From Niveispirillum cyanobacteriorum (GTDB lineage Bacteria > Pseudomonadota > Alphaproteobacteria > Azospirillales > Azospirillaceae): a DNA stretch of 64,000 bases. Below the pieces are notes generated by a model. That model was not told the origin of the DNA. It saw nothing but the letters and a program-made list of their open reading frames with translations, and ran no database searches. The stretch covers positions 496,001-560,000 of the forward strand of contig NZ_CP025613.1 in NCBI RefSeq assembly GCF_002868735.1, written 5' to 3'. Made by a program: the position numbers and the translations under genes. Positions 8,078 to 16,159 of this stretch are shown here, one piece after another (the stretch's first letter is position 1; every line of letters starts with the position of its first letter).

Positions 8078-9004
8078 TCACGCGCCGCCGGTTCCGAACC
8101 GATAGACCGGGATGCCGAGCTTGCGGGCCTTGTCGGCGAGATTGTCCTGGATGCCGGTGCCGGGGAAGATGAGGATGCCGATCGGCATGACCGCCAGCAT
8201 GGCGTCGTTGCGCTTGAACGGTGCAGCCTTGGCGTGTTTCGTCCAGTCGGGTCTGAAGGCGACCTGCGGCACCTTGCGGGTTTCCGCCCAACGCGCGGCG
8301 ATCTTCTCGGCGCCTTTCGGGGAGCCGCCGTGCATCAGCACCATGTCGGGGTGCTTGGCGTGGACCTGGTCGAGCTTGGCCCAGATCGGCTTGTGATCGG
8401 TGGTGTCGCCGCCGGAGAAGGCGATCTTCGGGCCTGCGGGCACGAGCACTTCGGTTTCGCTGCGGCGCTTGGCGGCAAGGAAGTCGCGGCTGTCGATCAT
8501 CGCGGCGGTGAGGCGGCGATGGTTGACGCGCGAGCCGGTGCGCTGAGACCAGGGTGAGCCGGTGGCGCGAAGATAGTGGTCGGCGGCGCTGTCGCGGAAG
8601 ACTTCTAGGCTGTCGCGCCGTTCGATCAGCGATTGCCCAAGGTCGATCAGGCGTTCGAGCTGGACGGATTTGACCTCCGAGCCATCCTGTTCGCGCTGGA
8701 GCCGCTTCTGCGCCTGCTCGTTGTCGTCGAGTTTGCGGTCGGCCCGCTCGACGGCGCGGTGGAACGTATTGACGGTGGACCAGAGGAGATCGTCGAGGTC
8801 GGGATCGAGGCTCGTATCTGCCACGGTCGAGATCAGGGCGTCGAAGATGTCGGCGACGGCGCCTTCGATGATGCGGTCTTCCGGCACGGGCCTGGGATCG
8901 GCTTCGTCTTCGGAGGGCCGGTAGCCGTAGAGTTGAAGCTCCTGCGCAATCTGGTCGGTCGGGGATGCGGCGTGTTCGGGTTCGTAGTCGTCGTGCTCGC
9001 TCAT
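8078..9004 (-). CDS. DUF2493 domain-containing protein
   Basis: A 308-residue protein. The C-terminal half (about 180-308) is a DUF2493/SLOG-like Rossmann domain, related to DprA and lysine-decarboxylase-like nucleotide binders: IAFSGGDTTDHKPIWAKLD, VLMHGGSPKGAEKIAARWAE, and ILIFPGTGIQDNLADKAR, a GG-S/PGTG nucleotide-binding pattern. The N-terminal half is helical and acidic and includes a predicted coiled coil (DNEQAQKRLQREQDG). The ATG at 9004 is preferred over upstream frames that cross a structured non-coding repeat. Role in the ICE is unknown; a DNA-processing or nucleotide-sensing function is inference. Confidence 0.85.
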   Translation of the reverse strand: MSEHDDYEPEHAASPTDQIAQELQLYGYRPSEDEADPRPVPEDRIIEGAVADIFDALISTVADTSLDPDLDDLLWSTVNTFHRAVERADRKLDDNEQAQKRLQREQDGSEVKSVQLERLIDLGQSLIERRDSLEVFRDSAADHYLRATGSPWSQRTGSRVNHRRLTAAMIDSRDFLAAKRRSETEVLVPAGPKIAFSGGDTTDHKPIWAKLDQVHAKHPDMVLMHGGSPKGAEKIAARWAETRKVPQVAFRPDWTKHAKAAPFKRNDAMLAVMPIGILIFPGTGIQDNLADKARKLGIPVYRFGTGGA

Positions 9005-9110
9005 GGGATGCTCCGTCGGTTGGACCGCGACCGTCGCGGCCTTCATGGCGACGAAGCCCACGGGCGGGACGGGCTGGCAGTCCGAGCAAAGCGAGGGCCT
9101 TGATGGCCAA

Positions 9111-9173
9111 GGCCGACTATTTTGTCTCGCGATGGAAAGCGGCCCGCAGGGCCGCGCCGGAAAATAGTCGGCC
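9111..9173. repeat. Nested inverted repeat (cruciform-type)
   Basis: Outer arms GGCCGACTATTTT (9111-9123) and AAAATAGTCGGCC (9161-9173) are perfect 13-bp complements. Inside is a second hairpin, GCGGCCC (9139-9145) with GGGCCGC (9149-9155) and a 3-base loop. It lies in the roughly 297-bp stretch without a gene (9005-9301), upstream of the DUF2493 gene. Both outer arms contain the CGACTATTTT motif of the XRE operator candidate at 6058. Confidence 0.7.
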
Positions 9174-9301
9174 GCCGCCATTGTCGGCCTGGCCCGTTTG
9201 TGGGCCGATCGCCCTCTCGAAGGCCGAGGCGCGGTCCTCTCCGATGGTTGACGCAAGCCTGCGGGCATGATGACGGCAGCCGTGACGTCCGTCGCGGGCG
9301 G

Positions 9302-10342
9302 CTAAGCCGCCTGAGCCATGAAGCGGGCGACGTCCTGCGGCGCGAGCTGCACCCGCAGGCTGGCGCGGAGCGCATCGAGCCCGAGGCGCCGGAGATCTTC
9401 GTTGAAGTCCTCCAACACCGGCGAGAGCACGATGGCCTCGATTCCGGCCGCGTTCGCCCGTTCGACCAGGTTGTCCCGTGCGCCGTCGCCTGCCGGGTCG
9501 TTGTCGCGCAATATATAGAGTCGGCGCAGCGTCTCGGGGAACAGGATGGCGGCCAGATGGGCTGCGGACAGCGCCGCCGCCATCGCCATGTGCGGTATCG
9601 TCTGACGCGCCGACAGGACGCTTTCGATGCCTTCGCCCGCAGCCATCGCCTCGCCGGCGATCCCGAAGCGAACGGCATGGCCGAGCAAATCGCCCATCGC
9701 CTTGCGCTGCGTTTCGATCGGCGCCTTGTCGGAGCCGTCGGGGGCGAGCCAGGTGCGATGCGCGCCGGTGATCGCGCCCCTGAGATCGGTGACGGCGGCG
9801 ATCATCGCCGGCCAGGTTTCGGTCGGGCCGTGGTCGTCGGGCCGATAATAGCAGCGTGGATGGAAGCGAAGGTTTCCGGTTCCGTGCAAAGCCGTAATGC
9901 CGCGATGGCGAAGATATGTCTCTACGGGGGTGCCGCTGATCGGCTGCGACATGGCGAACAATCGCCTTGCCGCTTCGGCCGAGCCCGACGGGGCAGGCGT
10001 GCCCGGTCGCTTCTTCGTCGCCGGCGCGGGTTTCGGACGCGGCAGGCTGAGAAAGCTGCGGGCTTCCTCGACGACATCGGCGAAGTCGGCGAGGCCGCAA
10101 CTCTCCCGGATCACGTCGAGCAGATCGCCATGCTCGCCGGTGGCGGCGTCGGTCCATTTGCCCGCCGGCCCCTTCGCCGTCTCCTTGAGCCGGACGAACA
10201 TCGAGCGGCCGGGCGTGTTGCGCGCATCGCCGACCTGCCAGTAATTGCCCTGACGATGGCCGGCGTCGAGATAATGGCGGCACACCGCCTCGGCCTCCCG
10301 GCCGAGACGCTGCGCCAGATCCGAAGCGTCGAGACGGGTCAT
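9302..10342 (-). CDS. Toprim domain-containing primase-like protein
   Basis: A 346-residue protein of the DUF7146/toprim type carried by plasmids and ICEs. The N-terminal part (about 1-110) resembles a zinc-ribbon-less primase lead domain (GNYWQVGDARNTPGRSMFV). The toprim fold follows, with the acidic motif AAGEGIESVLSARQ and the metal-binding RDNDPAGDGA. Such proteins probably prime DNA synthesis on transferred single-stranded DNA. The ATG at 10342 overlaps the upstream stop as TGATG; a GTG at 10345 is an alternative. Coupled to the methyltransferase-helicase gene. Confidence 0.85.
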   Translation of the reverse strand: MTRLDASDLAQRLGREAEAVCRHYLDAGHRQGNYWQVGDARNTPGRSMFVRLKETAKGPAGKWTDAATGEHGDLLDVIRESCGLADFADVVEEARSFLSLPRPKPAPATKKRPGTPAPSGSAEAARRLFAMSQPISGTPVETYLRHRGITALHGTGNLRFHPRCYYRPDDHGPTETWPAMIAAVTDLRGAITGAHRTWLAPDGSDKAPIETQRKAMGDLLGHAVRFGIAGEAMAAGEGIESVLSARQTIPHMAMAAALSAAHLAAILFPETLRRLYILRDNDPAGDGARDNLVERANAAGIEAIVLSPVLEDFNEDLRRLGLDALRASLRVQLAPQDVARFMAQAA

Positions 10343-13300
10343 CACGCCGCCTCGCGTTCGCCGATGCGCTGGACCGGATAGCGGCCCAGCACGCGCTCCA
10401 GCACTGCGGGACCGGCGCTATCGGTCGGCACGAACATCCTGAGCTTCCAGGAGATGATCTCGTGGAACAGTCCGTAGGCGGTGAGCCGCTCGCGCATCGT
10501 GTCGGTGAAGCCCGACAGTTCGATGCGGTTGGCGCCCATCACACGGACGCGGCGAAGCTGAAGCCCCTCGGCCAGATCGAGGATGGTGCGGCCATCCACC
10601 AGCGCCATGAAGGCGTCGGCGGGCGCGAGCGTGGCTGCGCCGGTCGTGGTCGCATTGGCCGCCCAGGCGGGCGAGACCTTGCGGCCGACGATCCGGTCGC
10701 CCTCGTCGGTCTGGAGCCGATAGACGCGGGTGGACTCGTTCGGCAGCCGCTTCCAGATCGGCAGCAACAGGCCGACGACGATATGGATCGTGCTGTCGGA
10801 GAAAGCCGGCACGTCCGCGACCTCGGCGTTCCAGGCCGAGGCGAAGTCGTTCCGTTCCGCCTCGGTCCAATGGGTCTCGCCCATCATCTTCACCGGAACG
10901 GTGTGTGATTCCATCGGCCGGATCAGCCGGACGCGGCGTTCGATCTCGCCATCGTCGAGCATGACCGAGGTGGCGGGGATCTGCACCGCGGCGCGGCCCG
11001 ACCGTTCGTTGACCAGCAGCCTGGCGCCGGATTCGCCGAGATGGGCGAGCGCGTCGTCCAGCGTGACCGGGCGGTTTCGGGTCCGCTGCGCGATGGTGAG
11101 GAGCCGGGTCTCGGCGCCCGTGCCCGGATGCGTATAGATGGTCTGGCGGCCGGTGACGGTGAAGCCTTCCGCCGTCAGCGTCTCCAGCCCGACATCGTAG
11201 ATGCCAGCGGCTATGGCCCCCTCGATCTTGGCGGTGAGAAGCTGCTCAAAGGCGGTGAACAGGATGCTCTGAAGCTCGATGGTCAGGGCCAGCAGCCGAT
11301 TTAGGAAGGTGGTGATCGGGGGCAGTTCGTCCTTGATGCCGTTCGCGTCCACCAGCTTCAGGCCGGTGGCGGACTCGAAGCGTTCGAGCGAGCAGCCTTC
11401 GACCTTGCCGCGCACCAGCAGGAGATAGAGCTGGCGGAGCGCATCGCGGGCGTAGGGGCTTTCCAGATTGTCCTCGGGGCGGAACAGGCCCTGGCCGCCG
11501 GTCTGGCGCTGGCCGCGGGTGATGGCGCCCAGCGTGTCGAGCCGCCGGGCGATGGTGGAGAGGAAGCGCTTCTCCGCCTTGACGTCCGTGGCGATGGGCC
11601 GGAACAGCGGCGGCTGCGCCTGGTTGGTCCGGTGCGTGCGGCCGAGTCCCTGGATGGCGGCGTCCGCTTTCCAGCCGGGTTCGAGTAGATAGTGGACGCG
11701 CAGCCGGGTGTTCCGCGCCGAAAGCTCGGCGTGATAGCTGCGGCCGGTGCCGCCGGCGTCCGAGAAGATCAGGATGCGTTTGCTGTCGTCCATGAACGCC
11801 TGGGTTTCGGCGAGATTGGCGGCTGCGGCGCGGTTCTCGACGACGAGTCGGTCGCCGCCCGAAGGCGTGCTCTTGCGGACGATGCGCCGCGAGCGGCCCG
11901 TCACCTCGGCCACCAGATCCGTGCCGAAATGCTGGACGATCTGGTCGAGCGCGCCGGGCACGGGCGGCAGCGAGGCGAGCTGCGCGATCAGTTCGTCGCG
12001 GCGCGCGACGGCTTCGCGGCTTTCGACGGGCTGGCCGTCGCGATAGACCGGCCGCGACGAGAGGTTGCCCTCGCTGTCGGTGAAGGGCTCGTAGAGCTGC
12101 ACCGGGAAGGAATGGGCGAGGTAGTCGAGAACATATTCCCTCGGCGTGATGTCGACGCGAACGTCGTTCCATTCCTCGGTCGGCAGGTCGGCCAGGCGGC
12201 GTTCCATCAGCGCCTCGCCAGTCGAGACGATCTGGATGACAGCGGCATGGCCGGCTTCCAGGTCGCCGCTGATCGACCGGATCAGGGTCGGCGTCTTCAT
12301 GCTGGTGAGCAGATGGCCGAAGAAGCGCTGCTTGGCGCTCTCGAAGGCCGAGCGGGCGGCGGACTTGGCCTGCCGGTTCAGCGTGCCGGACGTGCCGGTG
12401 ATGTTGGCGGCCTCCATCGCCGCATCCAGATTGTTGTGGATGACGGCGAAGGCCCCGGCATAGGCGTCGTAGATGCGGATCTGCTCAGGGCTGAGCGCGT
12501 GTTCGACCAGCTCGTATTCCACGCCGTCGAACGAGAGCGAACGGGCGGTGTAGAGGCCGAGAGCGCGCAGGTCGCGGGCCAGCACCTCCATCGCCGCGAC
12601 GCCGCCGGCCTCGATCGCCTCGATGAACTCGGCCCTTGTCGAGAATGGAAAATCCTCGCCGCCCCACAAGCCCAGCCGCTGGGCGTAGGCGAGGTTGTGG
12701 ACCGTGGTGGCGCCGGTCGCGGAGACATAGACGACGCGGGCGTTCGGCAGCGCGTGCTGGAGGCGCAGGCCGGCGCGGCCCTGCTGCGAGGCGGCGACGT
12801 CGCCGCGTTCTCCCTTGCCGCCACCGGCGTTCTGCATCGCGTGCGCCTCGTCGAAAATGAGGACTCCGTCGAAGTCGGAGCCCAACCATTCGACGATCTG
12901 CCGGACGCGCGAAACCTTCTCGCCGCGGTCATCGGAGCGTAGCGTGGCATAGGTCGTAAACAGGACGCCTTCCGGCAGCGTGATCGGCCGCCCCTGCGGG
13001 AAGCGCGACAGGGGCGTGACCAGCAGGCGTTCCATGCCGAGCGCCGACCAGTCGCGCTGCGCGTCCTCGATCAGCTTGTCGGACTTGCTGATCCACACCG
13101 CCTTGCGGCGGCCCTGGAGCCAGTTGTCGAGAATGATCGCCGCGGACTGGCGGCCTTTGCCGACGCCGGTGCCGTCGCCGATCATGAAGCCGCGCCGAAA
13201 GCGAGCGGCGTTCTCCGCATCTTCGCGCGCGGCGGTGACGATGTCGAAGGTGGCGTCCACCGTCCACGACCCGGCGAGATGGTCCGCGTGCGCTTCGCCC

Positions 13301-14688
13301 GCATAGATCACGGTCTCAAGCTGGGCGTCCGACAGCAGCTCATGGATGTTGGGCGGCAGGCTTGGCCGATAGCTCGGCTTGGGCGGAGCGACCGAAGCCA
13401 TTGCGGCCGACTGCACCAGCCGGGTCGGATGGCCCTGGGCGCCGGCGATACGGATCGCCTGCAATCCGTATTCCTCGTAGATGCTCTCGGATAGACGGCC
13501 GCCTTCGCCGGCGAGCCAGTCCTGGGTCTCGTAGGCGAGCGGCAGGCCCTCCGGTTCGGCCATCGGTGCAGTCGCCGGGACAGCCTTGGCGGCGCGGTTG
13601 ATATAGCCGCGCACGCTGCGAGGGGTGGCAGGCGCGATGGCCGGGACCACGACGGAGGGATCGACGGCGAGCCGTTTCGGCGCCTGCTCGTCGATCCAGC
13701 CCAGCAGCGTGGCGACGTCCGGCGCGATTCCGGGCGTCGCCGGAAACACGACGGGATCGTCGGCGGGCCGCTTGTCGATGACGGTCAGGCGCGTCTCGAT
13801 GGTGGTGCCGTGTTTGGCATAGACGAGGCCGTCGATGACCGCGGAGAAGACGACGCGCCCGCGCGCCTGCAACCGGATGAAGGCGTCCCGCCAGGCCGGA
13901 TTGTCGGGTGCGAAGCTGGCGCCGGTGATCGCCACGAGCCGGCCGCCGGGGGCCAGACGCGCCAGGGCCGAGCCGACATGGCGGTAAGCGGCGTCCGCCA
14001 TGCGGCCCTCGACATTGGCCATGACCGAGAAGGGCGGATTCATCAGCACGACGCTGGGCATCACGGCGGGATCGAGATGATCGTCGATCTGCGCCGCGTC
14101 GAAACGAGTGACGGAGATGGCCGGGAAGAGAAGCGACAGCAGATTGGCGCGGGTGTCGGCCAGCTCGTTGAGAACGAGCGCGCCGCCCGCGATTTCGGCG
14201 AGGATGGCGAGCAGGCCGGTGCCCGCCGACGGCTCGAGCACCCGGTCGGCCGGAGTGATGGCCGCGGCGTGGGCGGCGACCAGGCCGAGCGGGATCGGCG
14301 TCGAGAACTGCTGGAAGGTCTGGCTCTCCGCCGAACGCCGCGTATGCGTCGGCAGCAGGTTGGCGATTTTCGACACCGCGGAAAGGCGAGCCGCCGGAGA
14401 CCCGGCTTTGCGGAAAAGCGCACGTCCGTGTTTACGGAGGAATAGGACGGCCGCCGCCTCGCAGGCGTCATAGGCCGTCTTCCAGTCCCAGGCTCCGGTG
14501 GCGTCCGACGCGCCGAAGGCGGTCTCCATCGCCGCACGCAGGGCGGCGGCGGCGACGCGCTCGCCGCGTTCGAGATGAGGCAAGAGCTGGCCGGCGGCCG
14601 CGAGGATGGCGGCGGCGGGTTCGGGATTCGAGCCGAGCGGAAGCGGCGCGGCGGCGGTCGCCGCCGCCGATGCGGAAATCATGGTCAT
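10342..14688 (-). CDS. Giant methyltransferase-helicase fusion, strawberry-notch type
   Basis: A 1448-residue protein. Residues about 125-260 form an N6-adenine methyltransferase-like domain (motif I LEPSAGTG at 151-158, catalytic NPPF at 217-220). Residues about 450-1050 form an SF2 helicase of the strawberry-notch family (Walker A GDGTGVGKGRQ 504-514, DEAH box FDEAHAMQN 612-620, motif VI QGLGRTHRTNQ near 1025). A large C-terminal region without a known motif follows. These proteins are common on alphaproteobacterial plasmids and ICEs; a role in protecting or processing transferred DNA is inferred. Its leader shares sequence with those of parB and ardC. Confidence 0.9.
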   Translation of the reverse strand: MTMISASAAATAAAPLPLGSNPEPAAAILAAAGQLLPHLERGERVAAAALRAAMETAFGASDATGAWDWKTAYDACEAAAVLFLRKHGRALFRKAGSPAARLSAVSKIANLLPTHTRRSAESQTFQQFSTPIPLGLVAAHAAAITPADRVLEPSAGTGLLAILAEIAGGALVLNELADTRANLLSLLFPAISVTRFDAAQIDDHLDPAVMPSVVLMNPPFSVMANVEGRMADAAYRHVGSALARLAPGGRLVAITGASFAPDNPAWRDAFIRLQARGRVVFSAVIDGLVYAKHGTTIETRLTVIDKRPADDPVVFPATPGIAPDVATLLGWIDEQAPKRLAVDPSVVVPAIAPATPRSVRGYINRAAKAVPATAPMAEPEGLPLAYETQDWLAGEGGRLSESIYEEYGLQAIRIAGAQGHPTRLVQSAAMASVAPPKPSYRPSLPPNIHELLSDAQLETVIYAGEAHADHLAGSWTVDATFDIVTAAREDAENAARFRRGFMIGDGTGVGKGRQSAAIILDNWLQGRRKAVWISKSDKLIEDAQRDWSALGMERLLVTPLSRFPQGRPITLPEGVLFTTYATLRSDDRGEKVSRVRQIVEWLGSDFDGVLIFDEAHAMQNAGGGKGERGDVAASQQGRAGLRLQHALPNARVVYVSATGATTVHNLAYAQRLGLWGGEDFPFSTRAEFIEAIEAGGVAAMEVLARDLRALGLYTARSLSFDGVEYELVEHALSPEQIRIYDAYAGAFAVIHNNLDAAMEAANITGTSGTLNRQAKSAARSAFESAKQRFFGHLLTSMKTPTLIRSISGDLEAGHAAVIQIVSTGEALMERRLADLPTEEWNDVRVDITPREYVLDYLAHSFPVQLYEPFTDSEGNLSSRPVYRDGQPVESREAVARRDELIAQLASLPPVPGALDQIVQHFGTDLVAEVTGRSRRIVRKSTPSGGDRLVVENRAAAANLAETQAFMDDSKRILIFSDAGGTGRSYHAELSARNTRLRVHYLLEPGWKADAAIQGLGRTHRTNQAQPPLFRPIATDVKAEKRFLSTIARRLDTLGAITRGQRQTGGQGLFRPEDNLESPYARDALRQLYLLLVRGKVEGCSLERFESATGLKLVDANGIKDELPPITTFLNRLLALTIELQSILFTAFEQLLTAKIEGAIAAGIYDVGLETLTAEGFTVTGRQTIYTHPGTGAETRLLTIAQRTRNRPVTLDDALAHLGESGARLLVNERSGRAAVQIPATSVMLDDGEIERRVRLIRPMESHTVPVKMMGETHWTEAERNDFASAWNAEVADVPAFSDSTIHIVVGLLLPIWKRLPNESTRVYRLQTDEGDRIVGRKVSPAWAANATTTGAATLAPADAFMALVDGRTILDLAEGLQLRRVRVMGANRIELSGFTDTMRERLTAYGLFHEIISWKLRMFVPTDSAGPAVLERVLGRYPVQRIGEREAA

Positions 14689-14730
14689 GGTGGGAACCTC
14701 TTGGAGAGCGGGAAAGGGCGAGCCCGCGCG

Positions 14731-14786
14731 GCGCTCTCTCTCGACCGCACCGGCTCAAACCCGTCCCGGCGGCCCTCTCACTCTCA
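14731..14786 (-). promoter_or_regulatory. Shared leader element, copy 1 (before methyltransferase-helicase gene)
   Basis: Contains CTCTCTCTCGACC (from about 14734), ACCCGTC (from about 14759) and CCCTCTCACTCTCA (14773-14786) on the plus strand, in the same order as at 18307-18383 and 20363-20440. It lies 40-100 bases upstream of the start at 14688. The stem seen in the other two copies is less clear here. Confidence 0.6.
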
Positions 14787-14800
14787 AGGCGCCTGCACGG

Positions 14801-14834
14801 AAAAAGCGCCCGACCGTGAGGTGGGGCGCTTTTT
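14801..14834 (-). terminator. Rho-independent terminator
   Basis: AAAAAGCGCCC and GGGCGCTTTTT form a perfect 11-bp stem with a 12-base loop, ending in five T on either strand. It lies just past the minus-strand gene ending at 14842 and separates it from the leader of the methyltransferase-helicase gene. Confidence 0.85.
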
Positions 14835-14841
14835 GAGGGGA

Positions 14842-15138
14842 TCAGATCCAGAGCCCGTCCGCGATCTCGGAGGCGACGAGCGTGCGGGCCTTGCGGATCA
14901 GGTCATCGCCGCAGGTATCGACATGGCCGAAGAACCGCGCGCGAGCGCCGTTCGCGGTCCAGTCGGCATAGGCGCAATATTCCCGCGCCTCGGATCGAAA
15001 CGCCCGCATGTCGCTGGCCCAGTGAGGCTTGGGCTCGACGACGACGGTGAGGCCGCCTCGGGTCTCCAGCCAGGGCAGAGACCGCTCATGCGGCGGATGC
15101 TGGCGATCCGCCGCGAAGATGGCGTCGATGTCGGTCAT
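14842..15138 (-). CDS. Hypothetical ICE protein (98 aa)
   Basis: A 98-residue soluble protein of unknown function. It has a DRQHPPHERSLPW segment near the N-terminus and a central ARARFFGHVDTCGDDLIRKAR block. The ATG at 15138 overlaps the stop of the upstream gene (15135-15137), so the two are translationally coupled, and a strong terminator follows. It is the last gene of a three-gene set of small proteins (15811 down to 14842) typical of ICE accessory modules. Confidence 0.75.
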   Translation of the reverse strand: MTDIDAIFAADRQHPPHERSLPWLETRGGLTVVVEPKPHWASDMRAFRSEAREYCAYADWTANGARARFFGHVDTCGDDLIRKARTLVASEIADGLWI

Positions 15139-15398
15139 GGCGCCTCTCCCGTTTCGGGCCGCACGAAGCCTTCGGGATCGTCGGGATCGGGCGGCAGATA
15201 GGCGTCGTAGGGATTGCCGTCGGCGAGATGGCCGAAGGGCGCGAAGACGTAGTCGCCGTTGTCCCGCCCCACGGCGCAGATGACGTAGCGCGGGCTGCCC
15301 GTCACCGCGTCGAGGCATTCCATAAGGGCGAGATTGCCGTCGCCCGCCGCGCGCAGCAGGGTCTGGAAATTGCTCCGGGCATAGGAGGGGATGCTCAT
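15135..15398 (-). CDS. DUF6117 family protein
   Basis: An 87-residue protein resembling DUF6117: SNFQTLLRAAGDGNLALMECLDAVTGSPRYVICAVGRD then FAPFGHLADGNPYDAYLPPD. Members are small ICE and plasmid proteins of unknown role. It overlaps the next gene and the previous gene by 4 bases each. No motif suggests enzymatic activity. Confidence 0.75.
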   Translation of the reverse strand: MSIPSYARSNFQTLLRAAGDGNLALMECLDAVTGSPRYVICAVGRDNGDYVFAPFGHLADGNPYDAYLPPDPDDPEGFVRPETGEAP

Positions 15399-15811
15399 AG
15401 CGGGCCTCCCTCGCCGGAGAGGGTCTGGGCAAGCCAGCCATCGGTGTAGATCCAGTCCACGGTCTCGCCGGTGGCGAGGTCGAGGACATGGGCGCCGCCG
15501 CCGAACCCGTCGAGACGCGGCCGCGAGCAGGTGTTGGCGTATTGGAAGCCCCATCTGCCGGTGAGGCCGAACTCGGCGGCGCAGCGCTTCACGAACTGGA
15601 TGAGGCGCTCGGGATCGCCGGTCACGTCGTCGCGCATCCAGAGTTCGGTGCCGCCGTATTGCGGCTCGATCGACAGAAGGAAGCCCTCCGAGGGCGGTTC
15701 CTCCGACGCGCCTTCCGCGGACAGCGTATTGTAGAGATCGAGCGCACGGGCGGCGTTCTCGGGCGTGCCGACGTCGAGCAGGCACGAGAAATGCGTGAAA
15801 TAGTTGGCCAT
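15395..15811 (-). CDS. Hypothetical ICE protein (138 aa)
   Basis: A 138-residue soluble protein that opens MANYFTHFSCLLDVGTPENAARALDLYN and contains LWMRDDVTGDPERLIQFV and GRWGFQYANTCSRPR. It resembles small single-domain proteins of unknown function on proteobacterial plasmids. It is the first gene of the coupled trio ending at 14842, with its start 22 bases inside a short spacer that also carries the terminator of the neighbouring gene. Confidence 0.75.
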   Translation of the reverse strand: MANYFTHFSCLLDVGTPENAARALDLYNTLSAEGASEEPPSEGFLLSIEPQYGGTELWMRDDVTGDPERLIQFVKRCAAEFGLTGRWGFQYANTCSRPRLDGFGGGAHVLDLATGETVDWIYTDGWLAQTLSGEGGPL

Positions 15812-15832
15812 GACAGGCTCCTGAAACGAGAA

Positions 15833-15854
15833 AGCCCGGCGCGATGGCCGGGCT
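15833..15854 (-). terminator. Hairpin terminator candidate
   Basis: AGCCCGGC and GCCGGGCT form a perfect 8-bp stem with a 6-base loop between the gene ending at 15878 and the start at 15811. The minus-strand continuation is TTTCTCG, a weak T-tract. Confidence 0.6.
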
Positions 15855-15877
15855 CGGTTGAGGGATGATCGAAGGGG

Positions 15878-16099
15878 TCAGTAGCCGAACCGCCAGGATG
15901 GCCAGGGCTGGCCATCGTCGGCGGCGGCGACGGCTTCCGGCAGATAGCCGGCATCGCCTTCGACCAGGGTTGGATCGCGCACCGGCGTTTCGTCGATGAC
16001 GGTGACGCAAACGACGAGACCGTCTTCGACCTCGACGTGGACGGGCACGAGATACTGAAAGACGACGCGGCGCGTGCCGGACGGGTCGGGTTCAATCAT
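15878..16099 (-). CDS. Hypothetical ICE protein (73 aa)
   Basis: A 73-residue acidic protein: RRVVFQYLVPVHVEVEDGLV suggests beta strands, ending QPWPSWRFGY. Unknown function. It has a separate hairpin on each side (15833-15854 and 16123-16148) and so may be transcribed alone. Ribosome site GGAGAC precedes the ATG. Confidence 0.65.
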   Translation of the reverse strand: MIEPDPSGTRRVVFQYLVPVHVEVEDGLVVCVTVIDETPVRDPTLVEGDAGYLPEAVAAADDGQPWPSWRFGY

Positions 16100-16122
16100 G
16101 GAAGGTCTCCTTGCGAAGATGC

Positions 16123-16148
16123 GGGGAAGCGACCTCTCGCCGCTCCCC
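16123..16148 (-). terminator. Hairpin after parB
   Basis: GGGGAAGCG and CGCTCCCC form a stem with one mismatch, 12 bases past the ParB stop. There is no clear T-tract, so this is a moderate candidate. Confidence 0.45.
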
Positions 16149-16159
16149 CGCCGTGAGGG

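Noticed and set aside
11692-12942. Long plus-strand open frame opposite the helicase gene
   Set aside because: Antisense of a strongly supported methyltransferase-helicase protein with intact motifs.
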